DNA of 64,000 bases from Phalacrocorax aristotelis (GCF_949628215.1 NC_134276.1:11745690-11809689); one strand, 5' to 3'. Positions 12,331-26,717 are shown, counted from the stretch's first letter. The notes: generated by a model from the sequence alone, not told the origin. A program made the numbers and translations.

Positions 12331-15300
12331 TTCAAAAAAAATATGAACCAGGCCTGGAAGGATACAATCAGCTGTGCAAACTATTCAAGGATTAAATTGA
12401 TTGCCTCTAAAATTAATTGGGCCAGAGAAAGGAGATTCCAGGCTGGCAACTGAACACTGCCTAGAGGGATGTAAATTTCACGAAAAGGTTGGACTACGGT
12501 GCAAGATTATTTATAACAGTCAGACAACTTATTCCGCTGAACTGCAAAACTGAAAGAGCTGAAGGAGGACCTGAAAACTTGATGTAATGAGTTCTTGGTA
12601 GGTCAGAAAGACTGATAATAAGAAAAAGGATCCAGCACCTGTTTTCAGTCAAAAACAAACCCCAGATTCTTCTGACCTTCTTCACACTAAAAAAAATCCT
12701 TATTCACATATATTGTCACCATGGGTCTAAGTCAGAGCTCTTTGTGGAAGGGTGGGAAGGATTTTGGAAGCCTTTTTTGACACCTCTTTTCAGGGGATAA
12801 TTGATTACTGTCTGGTGTCATACCCAGTATGACATGGATCTAGCTGAAATGAACAAAAAAAACCTTCTGTAATAATTTGCTTTAAGTTTCTCCTTCCCTT
12901 ATCCCCTTACAAAGCAGCATAAAGTAACACAACCTAATAACAAAGCAAAGGTACCACCTCCCTGTTGCAGTGTATGTGGGCTGATCATTCTTGTTCCCCT
13001 CCAACAGGAGGGCCTTTCAGTGAAGGGCTTCCCATCCCCATGTATCACCTGCAGGGGAAATGAAGCTTGGAACTAGCCCCAGCATCTGGCTCACACACCG
13101 CAATGCCATCTCCTCCAGGAGAAGGAGTTCCTTCTGGTGAAGAGGGGAATTAACCTACCATGAGAAAGCAGATTTGAAATAATTCAAAGGTTCAGGAAAG
13201 GAGACAGTGACTGTTTCTGGAGGCTGCTCCACTCCTGACAGGTATATAAGAGTACCAGAATATTTGGCATGAATTGATGGCCTCTACACTGGGTGGCTGG
13301 AGAAGCTCATGCTGCTGCCTGTTCATTAGTAGTGCAGAAGAAAAGTGCCCTTTCATCAGTGATTGCAGACTTTTCGCTACAGGGAGAAACAGTTTATGCT
13401 CTTTAAAATTGCTTATTCCTAAAATATTTCTCATTATAAAAGGCTGCAGAGGAAATTACAATTCTGTTGATTTTTTTTCACTGTGTGAGCACAAAATGAA
13501 ATTATTCCCTTAATGCACTAATGTGATACTTGAAAATACATGTGAGATAAAACCTGGGACAAAAGCAACGCTGCCTAAAAGTCTGTGAAACTCTGATGAG
13601 GAAATTGAACAGATTAATTAAAAAAAAAAAAGTAATTGGGTTCACATACTAAAGCTAAGCCAATGTGATCTTTATTCCTTGTTATTTTTCCTTCTTTCTC
13701 TCTCCAGGGAATAGTTTATTCATTATAAAATGGGGTTTTGCCAGGACCAGGTGTTATTAAGCAAAATTCCCTCATACCTTCATAAGTGTTTTACTCACTA
13801 AGCTATTACATAAAAAGTCAGTAGTGTAAATACTGCCCTTACTTTCCTGAAAAGAAGGGAATGGTGTATCAACCATATGGAAAAGGATGGTAGTTGGCTA
13901 GACCCAGTGACACTGCAGGATATATTCAGGCTTCCTGAGATACAGCGATACATACAAGAAACCTAATATTCAGGGTTTGAATGGGATTGCAAGCATATTT
14001 TTCTCCTCTGCGTTCCACCTCCTTCAGCTCTGTGAATTCATCCTGGGGAGGGAGATGCTCAGTGATGTGGGAACACCCCAGATCAGTCTCTGAAGTTCTG
14101 CTTGGACAAGACACTCAAGGTCATAGAGAAAGCCTGCAAAAAAAAGCCAGACTCCTCATCTGCAAGAAGCACTTCAGAAGTACCACACCAGACTTGCTAA
14201 GATACTAAGAAGTAGGAGTCATTTTCAGCCTCTTTCAGACCCACAACTATCTGAAATGCAGCTCTTATCTCTCCTTGCCTTCCTCTCTTTAGCAGAGCTA
14301 CACTAAGGATGTTTGCAGTGCTATACTCACAAGAATTAAGGATCCATTTAACCTCTGTCCTAGGAACCTAGTGCCTAAACTCTTCAACGGTCCAAGCTCT
14401 CTAATAGCATACATGCAAGAGAAGTCACCAACTTAGGCAGTGGTTCCTTGGAGGCCAGGTTGCAAACCTACTTTTCTACCATGATAGGGAGCAATTCAGT
14501 GTAATAGGGCATGGGCTAAGACACTGTCATTTTAGGGGTTTTATAGGCCAGTTTTGCTCTGAGTCTTGCCTCCTTTCCAGGTAAAACAATGCTACCCATT
14601 GGTGCTTGAGCACAGCCTGGCTTTCAGAATGACCAGGGTTCTCCAACTGCTGTAGAAGTTAGCAATGACTGCTGGGGCATGACTCTGGTTTCTGCCATAT
14701 TTTAGATTAAGTGTTGGGAGATAACTGCAACTTCAGTTTTGTAATACAGTTAGGAGATAGCAGCAACACACCTTCTGCTGCCTATACAAAAATCAATGAC
14801 CATTAGCTCTATTGATTGCATGAGAAGAAGGTTTTAAAGAGTTTGCTAATTTCCCCCTCTTCGTAACACTCTAATCACTGCTGCCACTTTGACAGCAGTC
14901 AGCAGCATGTTAACACAGGCACAAGTTGCAGAAGAGGAGCTGAAAATACCATTTACCTTTTACAGCACAGTACTCCTTACCCAAACAAATACTTTTCATT
15001 TATATCTTCAACAGTTTCTGCTACCTGTCTGTAGTTTCTGTATTTGAAGACAGGCAATAAACTATGAATGGAACTTCAGATACAAAACACATTGACCACC
15101 CAACAAGATTTGACAGAGACACTCTGGACATACATTGATGGCTGCCTCCAGTTAAGCCTAAGGGTTTTGTCTACTATCTGAAAAGCAAAGTGACAGAGAA
15201 ATAACTAACCTAGGAAAGACACCACCCAGCAAGTCTACAAGCACACAGTGCCATGAAAACCCAGAGCAAAGCAAGGTGCAGATCAGATGAGGGTTAACCC

Positions 15301-16520
15301 TGGCTGTGCTGAAGTTAGCTAACCCTAGTTCTTAGCCACACAACACCAGTTTATCTGTCCCGTGTGAGGTAAGTCAGGGTTTTATTAACCCAGGCTTCCC
15401 CACAATACCAGCTTCATGGTCAGCATCAACCAAGAGGGGTAGTCTGCTTGCAGCCTCTGCCATGCTGACATACTTTGAAAGTGGCCAAGGAGCTTTCCAA
15501 CCTACTGCCATCAGAGGTCGATCTCCCTCCAGCAGATCTATCTCCAGATTTACAAAAGAGAACAGAGAACTGAAGCCAACACCTTGATCTCATAAAAGGA
15601 TTACAGAAAAGCAGAATGGGAAGAAACTCCTTCTTCCTTAACATTTGCTAAAGAAATTGGACTGTTTCTCACCTAAATGTTTTCCAAAGTGTCCTACAAA
15701 GTGCCAGCAGTCCTCTGACATCAAGAGAGGTCAGTAAAACCAGGGTCTGCACTTAGTAGAAAAGCCATTTTGAGTGAACAAGTGTATTTCCATTTAAAAA
15801 AAAAAAAAAAAAAAAAAGTAGTTTATTACAGTCCTTATCCTTGGGCATATAAGTAGACAGGTGATAAAGAATGTAAGCCATTCATCATTTCTTGACGGAT
15901 GCAGCCTCCCCAGAGGTCTAACTGTGCTTTCATGATAACAAATAAATATTCCGCACTGGTTCATTTACACTAGCCCTCGCAGAAGGCAGCGGTGACTAAC
16001 AATGTTTTAACAAAATGTCACACAGAGCTTTTCCTTCAAAACATTACAGAGCCTGTTGAAGTCAGGGTAGTGAAGTTTATCTTACCTAATAAAGATTCCC
16101 AGCCAGATATGTTAGGTTCCACTTATAATCTACGGAGAGAAACACCCTTTCAGATCATGATTCCTTAAGCCTATTTTAGTCATCTGCCTTAGTATAAGAT
16201 GCATCACCCTAACAGGACCCATATCTCACTGTGGTATATGGAGGCAGTTTCATATGACCAGCCAGATGTGGATATCTAAATGCGATCAAAGGAATTCCAC
16301 TCTCCCAGTCTTTACATTCACTTAGCAGGCTCTGAATGAGAGGTCAGCAATATGTTCTAGGAGGGTTACCAGTTTTGGAGACTTCAGTCCTGAAAATACA
16401 TATTGCATTCCAGTATTTCACACTTGAAATAAGCAGTGTCCTTTAGTCAAGCCACTTTGCTGGAAGATATTCTTTCCTTGTTGCATGCCTTATAATAGTA
16501 TCAAATTCACTGCTGGTTTT
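12331..16520. other. Gene-free AT-rich sequence
   Basis: I recognise no gene or transposon. It has an A11-A12 run near 13,620-13,631 and an A22 run at 15,796-15,817. Confidence 0.45.
15796..15817. repeat. Poly(A) run, 22 bp
   Basis: Twenty-two consecutive A residues, the longest homopolymer in the window. No retrocopy body was recognised upstream of it, so I treat it as a simple repeat. Confidence 0.9.
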
Positions 16521-17019
16521 CACAGAATCACACAAACTCACAGAATCAGAGGTTGGAAGGGACCTCGGGGATCATCTAGTCCAACCATTCCAGGAAGAGC
16601 GCAGTCTAGACAAGATGGCCCAGCACCCTGTCCAGATGACTCTTGAAAGTGTCCAATGTGGCCGAGTCAACCACTTCCCTGGGGAGATTATTCCAATGGG
16701 TGACTGTCCTCAGTGTGAAAAACTTCCCTCTCGTGTCCAATCGGAATCTCCCCAAGAGCAACTTGTGTCCATTCCCCCTTGTCCTCCCCATGGGACTCCT
16801 TGTGAAAAGGGAGTCTCCATCCTCTTTGTAGCTGCCCCTTAAGTACTGGTACATGGTGATGAGATCCCCTCTGAGCCTCCTTTTCTCAAAGCTGAACAAA
16901 CCCAGCTCTCCCAGCCTATTCTCATATAGCAGCTTCCCTGTCCTCTGATCATCTTGGTGGCCCTTCTCTGGATCCCTTCCAGCCTGTCCACATCTTTTTT
17001 TGTATAGTGGGACCAGACA
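16521..17019 (-). mobile_element. CR1 LINE 3' fragment, ~0.5 kb
   Basis: It begins with CACAGAATCACACAAACTCACAGAATC on the plus strand (listed here as the degenerate terminal repeat), so the element is on the minus strand. It carries the same CAGTCTAGACAAGATGGCCC segment as the copy at 3.4 kb and is one subfamily with it. The minus-strand translation at 16,606-17,058 contains [20 protein letters not shown], the conserved C-terminal tail of CR1 ORF2, and [12 protein letters not shown] near the end. The 5' break lies near 17,019. It is a remnant of ORF2 plus the 3' UTR. Confidence 0.93.
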
Positions 17020-20000
17020 TTTTCTTTTGTTATTCCTCATTTTACTTGGCCCCCTCATCCTCTTTCTCTGTTTTCCTCTACCTTTTTCGGAGTCCTATCT
17101 TCATTGTCATCATGTTTTCTGTTCCCCTTTTCTTATTGCTTTTATGTAATATCATTATTTATTGATTTATCAACAATGCATCATTTTAATACACTTCTTA
17201 AACTCATACTTTCCAAAAGCTTTGGAACAGAAAGTCAGATCTATTCTTGCTCTGCAAAATACTTATTAAATGTGTTAATATACATTATATATCTCTACAC
17301 TGTAATAGATAACACACTTAGGCAGAAAATCCTTTACATTCAGACTATTTCCCATGTAAAGGTAAAACCTTTCAGAAAACTACACACACCTAGGGAAAAA
17401 TAAATTATTATCCCTTATCATTTCTATGAGTTCACTTTTATTTCCTGGCTCATGTTCCCACTTCCCTCAATTATTTTTGTAATACAGCTCAGCTCAGCCA
17501 CTCATAGCTCTTAGAAATCAAACCCAACTTGTCTAGTCTCCCTCCTGTTTAAGGAACAGAATTTCAACTGAAGATCGAGCCTCAAAATAGCTTTGCAATC
17601 TTCAGAATCTTGCATATCAGCCCTAAACACAATTAATAAAAGTCCATCTGGCATCTTAATTGTTCCTTACCTCTTATCTAATGCTTGCAAATCAGCTGCA
17701 AGGCTGTAAAACTTGGAAATGTGTTTCATCCCCACGAGGGTTAAAAACAATTACTAGTTTCTGTATGCAGTACAGAGCACAGGACAAGATTGTTCCTGGC
17801 TAATTAAAGCTAGGGACTTGGACATGGGGACTCTGGGGAGCTCTCCACACCACACACTGTAGAAGACCCCCAAGCTAATTTCAGAAAGGTGCATGAATAA
17901 GGCAGCAAAGCTCTACTGCTTCTGGGATGAACGCATACACTGTGTTTTGCCATGACGATACAGGAGATCACTCAGTGCCAGCTCAGCTCTCTCTAACCAG
18001 CAAGCTGCACTGTACGCTATAAAATGTAGCCCTAAGCTGTGGCCTTTGCACTAATGTGATAAGAGCAGAAAATCTCATATGTTTCCTGCAGCTGAATGTC
18101 TGTCAAATACAGGCTCAAGTATTTCTAAAATGTTAAAACAATATCTCAAGAGCTCTTTTAGGTCATTGCTAAAGAGGATCAAGGACCTTATTATCATCTG
18201 TGCATTTACGTACTTGGAGCCTGATATAGAAAAGCACTCAAGTGCCTGCATCCAGCACTGAGCATCTGACAAAACCCTCTCTCAGCAACTGCCTTCCCCT
18301 GCTGCTGCCTACAGCCTCCTTCAGCTCATTTTCAGTGTGTGGACATGCAAAACCCAAGATAAATATTGAGAACTCTCAGTTTTTATAAGCCCAAGCTCCC
18401 AGCCAAGCCAAAGCAGGCTGTTCAGCCCTCTTACCCAGGGGATCTTCTTCTTGTGGACGTTCTCCAAGCATACCTAACCAACCAAGCCAACCTATCTCAT
18501 CCAAAGCCCTCCAGGAGAATGCCCTTCATTTCATGCAACTTCCCAGAAATAGGGCAGGGAGCTGGCAAGAGGAAGGCCTGTTCATAAATCCCCCATCTGA
18601 TTTTCAACACACTTCACCTCGCTATTCATTTGAGCACCCATGCAATCCAGGTGAGAGTGCTCTGAGGTCAGACCGTGAGTGCTTGCTGCTCTTGCTGGTC
18701 TGCTTCACCTAAAATGGTGTCATCTGGCCACAGTGCTCAGCCCTGGCAGAACATAGCCTGCAAATCAACAGGTGCCAGAACAGCAAGCTGTTTGCCACAA
18801 CTATAAGAAGTAGTGTGATTACAGGGGAGGGAATTGAGAAGAAATACTTCCATGGTGACCAGCATCTGCCCATCCATTTATTTGTACAACACCGCCCAAG
18901 CCTTAACTAGAATCCTATTGCTTCTGGACCCTGGGTGTTTGAATAGTAAAACTCAGTCTCTGATCCAAAGCATCGAGCCACTTCCTTTAACCCCACAGTA
19001 AAACTTAGGTAGGCACCTAAATTGAGGGATGTGTTCTTAAAATCTGTATCAAATTTTAACCAGTGCATTTCCTTTGAAGCTTTGAGTTCACACTGACAGC
19101 CTTGAATCCTGCACAAAGCACGACAGTATAGCAAAATACCTTTGATTCAGAAATATGACCAAGGAGCATTGCTGGAAACAGGACAAGTGGATTTCAACCC
19201 TCTTCTGTGCCTGAAAAGGCTGAGGCTATCATACGCTACCTTCTAGTGGGATTTGTAAGCTTCCAGGCAAGTCTGCAGCTGCAGGCTTGTCTTCTCTTTG
19301 TAAAAGTGAGTCACTGCATCCTAGTCCAAGTATACTTAGGACATCCCTTACATATAACTGTCCAATCATTTTTTAAAATCTTTCAACATAGTTTTTAAAT
19401 TATGCCAATTTAATGATGACAACATTTCCCCATATAACTTGTGTCGATGTTTCAATTCCCTTACACTTAAAAAAATCTTTTCTTAATACCTCACCTCAAT
19501 TTATCCAACTGCATATTGAACCAATTCTTTCTCACTCTGTCCTACATGGGACATGATGAAAAACCAAACACTGCCTTCCTTATAACAAACTTAATTGTAT
19601 GCAGTTGTCATGACTTTTCTTTTCAGGAATAAGCAGGGTAAACTGCTCAGCCTTCACTTCTGCTTTCTACATATGTCATTATTGGTACCATTTTCCTACT
19701 GACTTTTGTTTATGTATACGTTTCTTTCTAAAAATACACATCTGTACATTAAAAACATGATGTTAAATGAGACCACACTGTCTAAGGCCAAACCAGCCAG
19801 GATAAAGATAAGAGTGAGAAAAAGAAAATACTGATCCATTGCAGACTGTGTATATGGTGTTCAAGGAGAGCACATGCCTCCTCTGCAAAACTGTCCTATC
19901 TGCTACTCACATTAACTCATCTGATGTTGTCCCCCCATCCTTTTCTTCTGGCTTAGGGCTTCACTACTTTCCCAATTCTTTTCTGTGCATTCTATTTCCT

Positions 20001-21632
20001 GTTTGCCCATATACTTCCTTCAACATTCTGCTTTTTAATTTAATTTTGTAACTTTGATTTCAGACCATTTTTCTAAAAGACCTGGGGATTCTAACCCTGT
20101 TCCCAGCTTTGCCTACAGCCATTCCTGGGCAAGTTCTATCTGCAAATTCAAATGATCTCCTTAGGCCATTGGAAAAGGTGATTAAAATTATGAAAATATT
20201 TCAGTCTGTTGCTGGACTCTTCTTGATGGCAACAGATGATCTACCCACCCTATAATAACATAAGTTAGGCCATATTACCCTCTGCAATGGGAGAGTGCCA
20301 AAATCCTTTCTAAAGCTAAAATATCCAATAATAATTGCTACCTTCTTATTGCCTAGGCCAATTACACCAAAAGAAAGGAAATAAGCTTGGTTTGACACCA
20401 ATTGCTATTGATAAAACTGTGCTGGCTTTCTCTTACCTCCATTCTCTCCTCAGAGATTTATAAATTTATCATTTAATCATTTGTACTGTTGTCTTTCAGG
20501 ATTTGGAATAAGGCTGACTGGGTCACTATTCCCCAGATACTCTTTTTTATAAATTTTTTGAAGTCAAATCCAACACTTTATGCCTAGCCTTATTAAAATC
20601 AGTCCATATTTTATCAATAATATCCATTTCTGCTCCAACAGTTGAATTATCCAGTAATGAGCAAAAGAAGAGGTCTTAGTCCCTTACTCATACTCCTCGG
20701 CTATATGCCTTTTCATATTTTTTGCAAATGCCAGTAAAACTCTGTGAAGTATAAGGTGAAACCAGCAAAGTAGAAGTGTATTTTCTGTGTATTTATACAG
20801 CATTTTGCAAAATATATTCTATAGGTTTTTTCTTATATTGCCTGGGAGGATTTTCAGCAGTGTGTTGTTATCCCAAACTGCATTATTTCTTGTAGGTATT
20901 TATTTTGTCTCTATATAAGTCAAACAAAAATTGATTTAATAGAAAAGGGTTTTTTTTTTAAAAAATGCTCATATTTGAGAGCTGTAGGTAAAAGAGTTGT
21001 TACAGAGAAGTTGGAATGTATTTATCTTTCTCAGGCTGCAATTAAAGACACCATTTAAAAGTTAGATGACAGCAGCAGTGTTTGGTGAGGCTGTGGGAGA
21101 AGAGAGGGGGCAAAAGAAGGTTCAGCTCAAAACAAAAATGTATTCCCAAAGAACAGTTGAACCAGCCTTAATCAGGATCTGATGATAGGAAGAGGTATTG
21201 GACTGGATTAGAGCTTCCAGGCTTCCAACTTCCAGATATTCATGACTAAAGTAGACAAAGCAGGGCTTTCAAGCAACAGTTAACTGCTGGCAGGGATGCG
21301 CTAGCTCCCATATGTATCTTCTGTCTCTGCTTTCAAACTACATTTGGATACACAACAATAAGCCTGTCAAACCAGTCCTGAGCATGGAGCTTCCATCCTA
21401 ACCCTGCGCAATCCCACCAAAGGCAAGAGCTAGCTGAGCTGGTGCTGCAGGAGTGGGGAGGAAAACAGCACAACATTCCTGGAAGAGCATGTCGTGGGAT
21501 GTGACAGAGAAGCACATCAATAGTCCTTTTGGTGAAAATGGGGAAAGAGAAGATCAGAGCAGGGGGAAAATCCAACATCTCAGATGCAGAGCTGTACAAA
21601 CCTTGTTGGAGACCCTTGACTGCATAGGGTCA
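17020..21632. other. Gene-free AT-rich sequence
   Basis: I see no coding exon or named repeat in 4.6 kb. Open frames at 18,366-18,587 and 19,839-20,051 lack family features. Confidence 0.45.
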
Positions 21633-21637
21633 TAGGT

Positions 21638-22232
21638 CATGCTGGTTTTGGCCGGGATAGAGTTAATTCTCTTCCCTGTAGCTGGAAAAGTGCCGATGGC
21701 ACACTGATGCTTTAGCTGCTGTTAAGTAGCAGCTCAGTGTCGCTCAGTAGCGCCTGGAGCAGTCGGGGGCCTTTCCAGCTGCCCGCGCTCTGCCACGTGG
21801 GCAGGAGGCCGGGGGGGCGGGGCCACGGCCGGGGCAGCTGACCCCGACTGGCCAATGGGATGCTCACGCTGCACCACGTGACGCCACGACCAGCACATTC
21901 GCGGGGGCAGCTGGCGCGCGGGGCCGGTTGCGGCTCGGGGGCTGCCGGTGCCGGGTCAGCGGGCGGTGAGCGGCTGCGTCACCTCTGGGTTGTTTGGGTT
22001 GTTCATTCCCCCTTCCCGCCCCGGGTTTCGCACCTCTTGTTACTTTCCTTTGCATTGCATTATTATTGATGTTGTTGTTGTTGTTGTTACTATTATTATT
22101 GTTTTATTTTAATTATTTAACTGTTCTTATCTCAACCCATGAGCGTTACCCTTCTGATTCTCTCCCCCATCCTGCTGGTGGGGGAGTGAGTGAGCAGCTG
22201 TGTGGGGCTGAGTTGCCAGCTAAACCACAACA
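21638..22232 (+). mobile_element. Solo LTR, ERVL-like, GC-rich promoter type
   Basis: A 595-bp LTR flanked by a perfect 5-bp target duplication TAGGT (21,633-21,637 and 22,233-22,237), which is the ERVL duplication size. It ends ...TAAACCACAACA. It starts CATGCTGGTTTTGGC where related copies have TGTGCTGGTTTTGG, so the terminal TG appears mutated to CA. It contains a GC-rich central block with a CCAAT box (ACTGGCCAATGGG near 21,849-21,861) and the shared 3' block with CAACCCATGAGCGTTACCC. Unlike the copies at 43.5 and 53.7 kb it keeps a TTTAGCTGCTGTTAAGTAGC segment. A GTT/ATT microsatellite has grown inside it. With no internal part beside it, it is a solo LTR. Confidence 0.92.
22070..22105. 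repeat. (GTT)n/(ATT)n microsatellite inside LTR
   Basis: Consecutive GTT units pass into ATT units. Sister LTRs have only a short CTGTTGTTTC at this place, so the expansion arose within this copy or its close lineage. Confidence 0.8.
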
Positions 22233-22237
22233 TAGGT

Positions 22238-25200
22238 CCATCTTCAGTATTCTCCACAGCTGGGGCAGGAAAAATCTGTTCAGAAGGCCCTCAAGTTTCT
22301 CCAAAGTGATAAGCAGAGTCCAGAAAAATGACCAAGCTAAACAGAAAAGGTATCTCCATGGTGAAGTAAAGAAAGGTGAGGTTTTGTCAAAACAAAATTC
22401 ACTGACAAGCTGTGCCCCAGACCAGCTTCTATTCTTACTATGTAAGTATTGAGCCCTAAAAATAAGATTTAATCCATGTTTAGACTTTGTATTGGATCTG
22501 AAACAGGAGGAAATTCTACCTAGAGGTGAAAACGGAACTCAAGGCCTCTGGAGAGCACATAGCACAGAAGGAGGACAGTATACTAATCACACCATCAGAT
22601 ATCTGTACCCAAGCCTAATATTCACCTGCATGATCCATTCCCAGTGACTGTACTTCTTGGGTACCCTGTTTCTTCCTCCACCATTTCTTTGTCCTCTGTT
22701 TTTTTTGCCAGTCAGGAATTACTTCTTGCCAGGAACTTAATACAAAAGGAGCCTCAATGTGTAATGGGACCCACTTATCTGCTAAGGAGTTTGTAATAGC
22801 CTATCCAGAGAGTAAGCTGAAAATACTGCAGCTCTGAAGCAGCCCCATCGTAAATGGTTGTGGTAAAACATAAAGGTGTTTGTATCTTGCCAGGAGCAGG
22901 CTCATGGAAAGCCAGCCTCTGAGAACATGGAGAGTGCATTTACACAGCTATTACTCATAGATAACTGCAAAATAAATGAAAATTAAACTCACCCCTAGGT
23001 ATCAAATTTACCTTTCTCAAAATTAATACCTTAGGAGTCCATAAATATTTATGAGAAAGGAGGAAGAAAAATAGGAAAAAAGGTCAGGTAAAAACTCATA
23101 ATTTGTTCCTTTGGAGTATTGGATAATAGGCAATTACTACAACTGACTGACTGTGAAATTTAGTCTTTTCTATCTTTAGATATTACCTTTTAGTTCCAAA
23201 GACTTCTCTCCATGTGTCCCCAGAACAGAACACCCAAGAAATGAGAAATTACAGTGTCTAGAAATTTTTTCAGTCTTCCAGCATTTAGCCTGTACTTCAG
23301 GATCTGGAGCGTCCTGCAATACACTACAGGAGAACTTCCTTGATTTGAAATGTTTTGAAGCACAAGTGATCTAAAGAAAGTACTGGCTTATTCATGTACC
23401 CACAGCTAGAAAGAATTAGATACCTTCTCACATTATCTCTGCTCACTGGGTAAAAGTTCTGAGACTCCTAGCTGGGGTAACAAAAAGCAATAGAGCCAGT
23501 GGAAAGGGATGTTTGAGACAAGCAACCATGAGGTGACGGTTCCTCAAGATGATCTGGCAGGAAGATTTGTTTCCTAATGCATGTATTTGCACCCACCATG
23601 TGTTTTGTACTTTGGCAGGAAAAAGGAGAAGAGGACAGGCCAAGATCTGCAGGTGTTTGTCCAATGCATGCTAAGGGCTGTGCCTGGAGCCCCTTGTGCT
23701 GCACTGCGCTCTTTTGGCCGCATAAGTTTAAGTATTCTTAGATATTTCAAAACTATTGTTAAACCAAGAGCTCCTCACATGGTCACAGAAAGCAGCGATT
23801 ATTCATTAATTAAGCAAATGAAGAGTGAAGGTACACTTCCAGGTGAGATATCTGAGGAAGCATAGAGCTTTTAGATGCACATTATCCTTTCCTATTCATA
23901 AATCCCTTGTACTGCTAATGACAATATGACCCCATATCACTAACAGAGTTTAGGAAAATGTAGGACAGTCTTACCAGAAATTTCTATGATGTTCTACCTT
24001 TCCGTTAAAAAAAACTGGTAAGACAGATACAAATAAATGCTAGGGAAGCATTTTGTAACACACTACAATGGCATTTGTTCATTACATGGATGAAACAAAC
24101 AGAAAATGATATTGCCTGCCAAAGTCTGATGGAGGTAATTGAACATGGAACGACAGTAGCCATATAACTGTCCATGTACTATTTTACAGGGGAGAATCTG
24201 TTGTATGGGGAAAGTGAAAGCTAATAAATACCTGTAGCTTGCAGCAAACATTGCCTGAAGTGAGCCACACGTACCCACATTTGTGTGTGCAGAGCACTGA
24301 ACATCTGCCATAATTATCTGATGGACAGTCCCTTCCTACCTATAACTGTGTTAGTGTGAGCCAAGATTTTCAGAAGTAACTAGCAGACCTGGGGATCTCA
24401 CTTGTGTGCCTGCCTTGAGATATTGCAAAAAGAGCTTGTGTTTCAGACAGTTCTTGGTAATTGCCCCTCTAGGTTTGATCTTGCGATAGGAATACATTAT
24501 ATTACTGCTCTTGAAGTGTCTTCCTTCAGTAGCAAAGCAGGGAAATAAGAAGAAAGGTATCAGTTGTTCTCACGTTTAATAGCCACGGTGAGCCAAATCC
24601 TTGCTGAAGCTGATACAAATCTGAATTATTTCCTCAAAGCACAGCACACTGGAGCTCTATACTGCAGAGGTGGTTTCAAGACAATTCACAGTGAGCTAAA
24701 GTTGTTTATAAGTGCGAACACTGAAGACTTCAGAGGAGGTACACTCTTGAGGGAAATGGTTTTATTTGCTGAATTTGTCTATCAAAGCTAGCATCTTGTC
24801 TAGTAAGACAAGACTTGTGCTAGTAAGATCTTTATTTTCTGTTTGATTTCACGATACTATGATGGCTTTATATCTTTTTATCTTTTGATTCATATATTTT
24901 TATTGAACATTACTACTTCTCTTGCCTTACCAACTCAACTAACTCTAACACAACATGGAGAGGGAGAAGTAACTTATACAATCCCAACAAAAAAAAACCC
25001 CACACTTTCTCTTACAAATACAGAGTGATGTGACAGTAAAGACTGAAATAGGATAGTCAACCACTGCAAAACCAGAAGTTTCACAGTTTGAAAGGAAAGT
25101 CTTTAGGCAACCTGGAATCTTGTTCGCTACCACAGGGTAGTTCACCTCACTGCAGGACCAACTGCATGTTTCTCCGTCTGTCTAAGACTGTGGTAGGAAA

Positions 25201-26477
25201 ACTGTGATGCCAGCCTGGCCTCCAGCAGCCCCAAGATTCATAGCTCTGTTGAGTATAAAAAAGTAAAAGCATTATCATTCACAACATTGAGAAGGGTCAT
25301 GCTACTATGTTTTAATTAAATAATGTAGCACTACAATTTCACAAAGGATTAAAGTTCCATACTATGAATAAAATGTCTTTAATGTGGAGGCCCAGGACCA
25401 TAATTAAAATATTTTTACAAACTTCTTATGAACTGAAGCATCTGCCTCCAAAACAAGAAAATGGCAACATTTACAGGACAAAACCATAGAAGCTGTAAAT
25501 AGTGGCTGGTACTGCATGTGATAGTGCAAGGCGAGGCATCTTACAGAAATAAAATGTAACATGGCAGAAATACATTTGTAAAGAGGAAAGACAACCAGCT
25601 GAGCTGGCTGCAGCTGATGGAAACAGAAGTGGTGTGCTGAATAGAAAGGTAGGGAAATATCAGGAAAAAGAAGAGCTTGTCTGTCTGATGCAGATTTTGT
25701 GAAAAAAGCAAGATGCAGCAAACCTATGTAGTCTGAGTCTGCAAAAAATAGGTGGGAAAGATGAGGAGTTCAGAAGCAGCTTGTAAAGGCCTTAGGGATA
25801 AGCTGGGGCCACCACTTGCTGCTGTGGTGTGTATGGAGAATCAGACCCCAGGGCACCTACAGATATTTGAGATACAGCCCGAGGGCCTCAGCGAACTCAG
25901 TAAACAACCTTTGGGGCTTACCTGAGGGAGCACAATGAAGCAAGCCTTGAGCTGTCTGTGCTGCAGTCACAAGGGCACTGGTATTTTAAGATTTTTACCA
26001 AGGGTGCACCTGAGAGACTTATTTCATGGAATCCTCATCTGAAGAGCTCTAGGATTTCTAAGACAAACTTTCTATCAGTGTCTCAGGTTATTTCAGGGCA
26101 TGCCAGATCATCTTTTCTGTCCAGTGCCTTGAGCAACTTTGTAGGACTTGGCAGGACATTTAATGCCTGTGCTGTAGGCAAAAATAGCTTAAATTGTGAA
26201 TGCTGAGAGGCAGCAGATAATTAGGTGCATATGTGTGTTGGCGGGTGAATGTCTAAAACTGAGCTTTTTGAACTCTGAATTAGAAGGCTGCTACTTGCTT
26301 GCTGTAACAGATATGGACTGGTTGTAAATTTTTATAACACCTGGACTAAACAAAAGTGGCAAATCCTGAATCTTCCAATTAATAAAGAAACCTGAGACAA
26401 AACCATGAGTCAGGAGGCTGATCATGCATTGTGCTTCTGCACATAGACTGTTCAGAAGGGAGAAAATCAGGGAGCAA
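22238..26477. other. Gene-free sequence
   Basis: I see no exon or transposon that I can name. Open frames at 23,581-23,865 (plus) and 25,404-25,721 (minus) show no recognisable domain. Confidence 0.45.
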
Positions 26478-26652
26478 AGGTGGAAAAGAAGGCTTCCCAG
26501 GGAAGTTGTGGATGCCCCATCACCGGAAGTGTTCAAGGTCAGGTTGGACAGGGCTTTGAGCAACCTGATCTAGTGAAAGATGTCCTTGATGATCTAGATC
26601 TTTAAAGGTCCCTTCTAACCCAAACCATTCTATGATCCAATGATTCTGTGAA
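26478..26652 (+). mobile_element. CR1 LINE 3' end fragment
   Basis: The run CTTCCCAGGGAAGTTGTGG, then TGAGCAACCTGATCTAGTG, then AAGGTCCCTTCTAACCC and CCATTCTATGATCC is the typical CR1 3' UTR in forward orientation, ending in ATTCTATG/ATTCTGTG octamers. Only the last 175 bp are present. Confidence 0.9.
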
Positions 26653-26662
26653 GAAGAAAGTA

Positions 26663-26717
26663 AAGATCCTGGCAGGAGGAAGGATCCTGGAAGTGGGGAA
26701 GATCCTGGAGGTGGGGG
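26663..26717. repeat. ~18-bp tandem repeat, 3 copies
   Basis: Three copies of AAG(G)ATCCTGGNAGNNGGGG stand side by side immediately after the CR1 3' end. The units are 17, 19 and 19 bp long. Confidence 0.8.
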
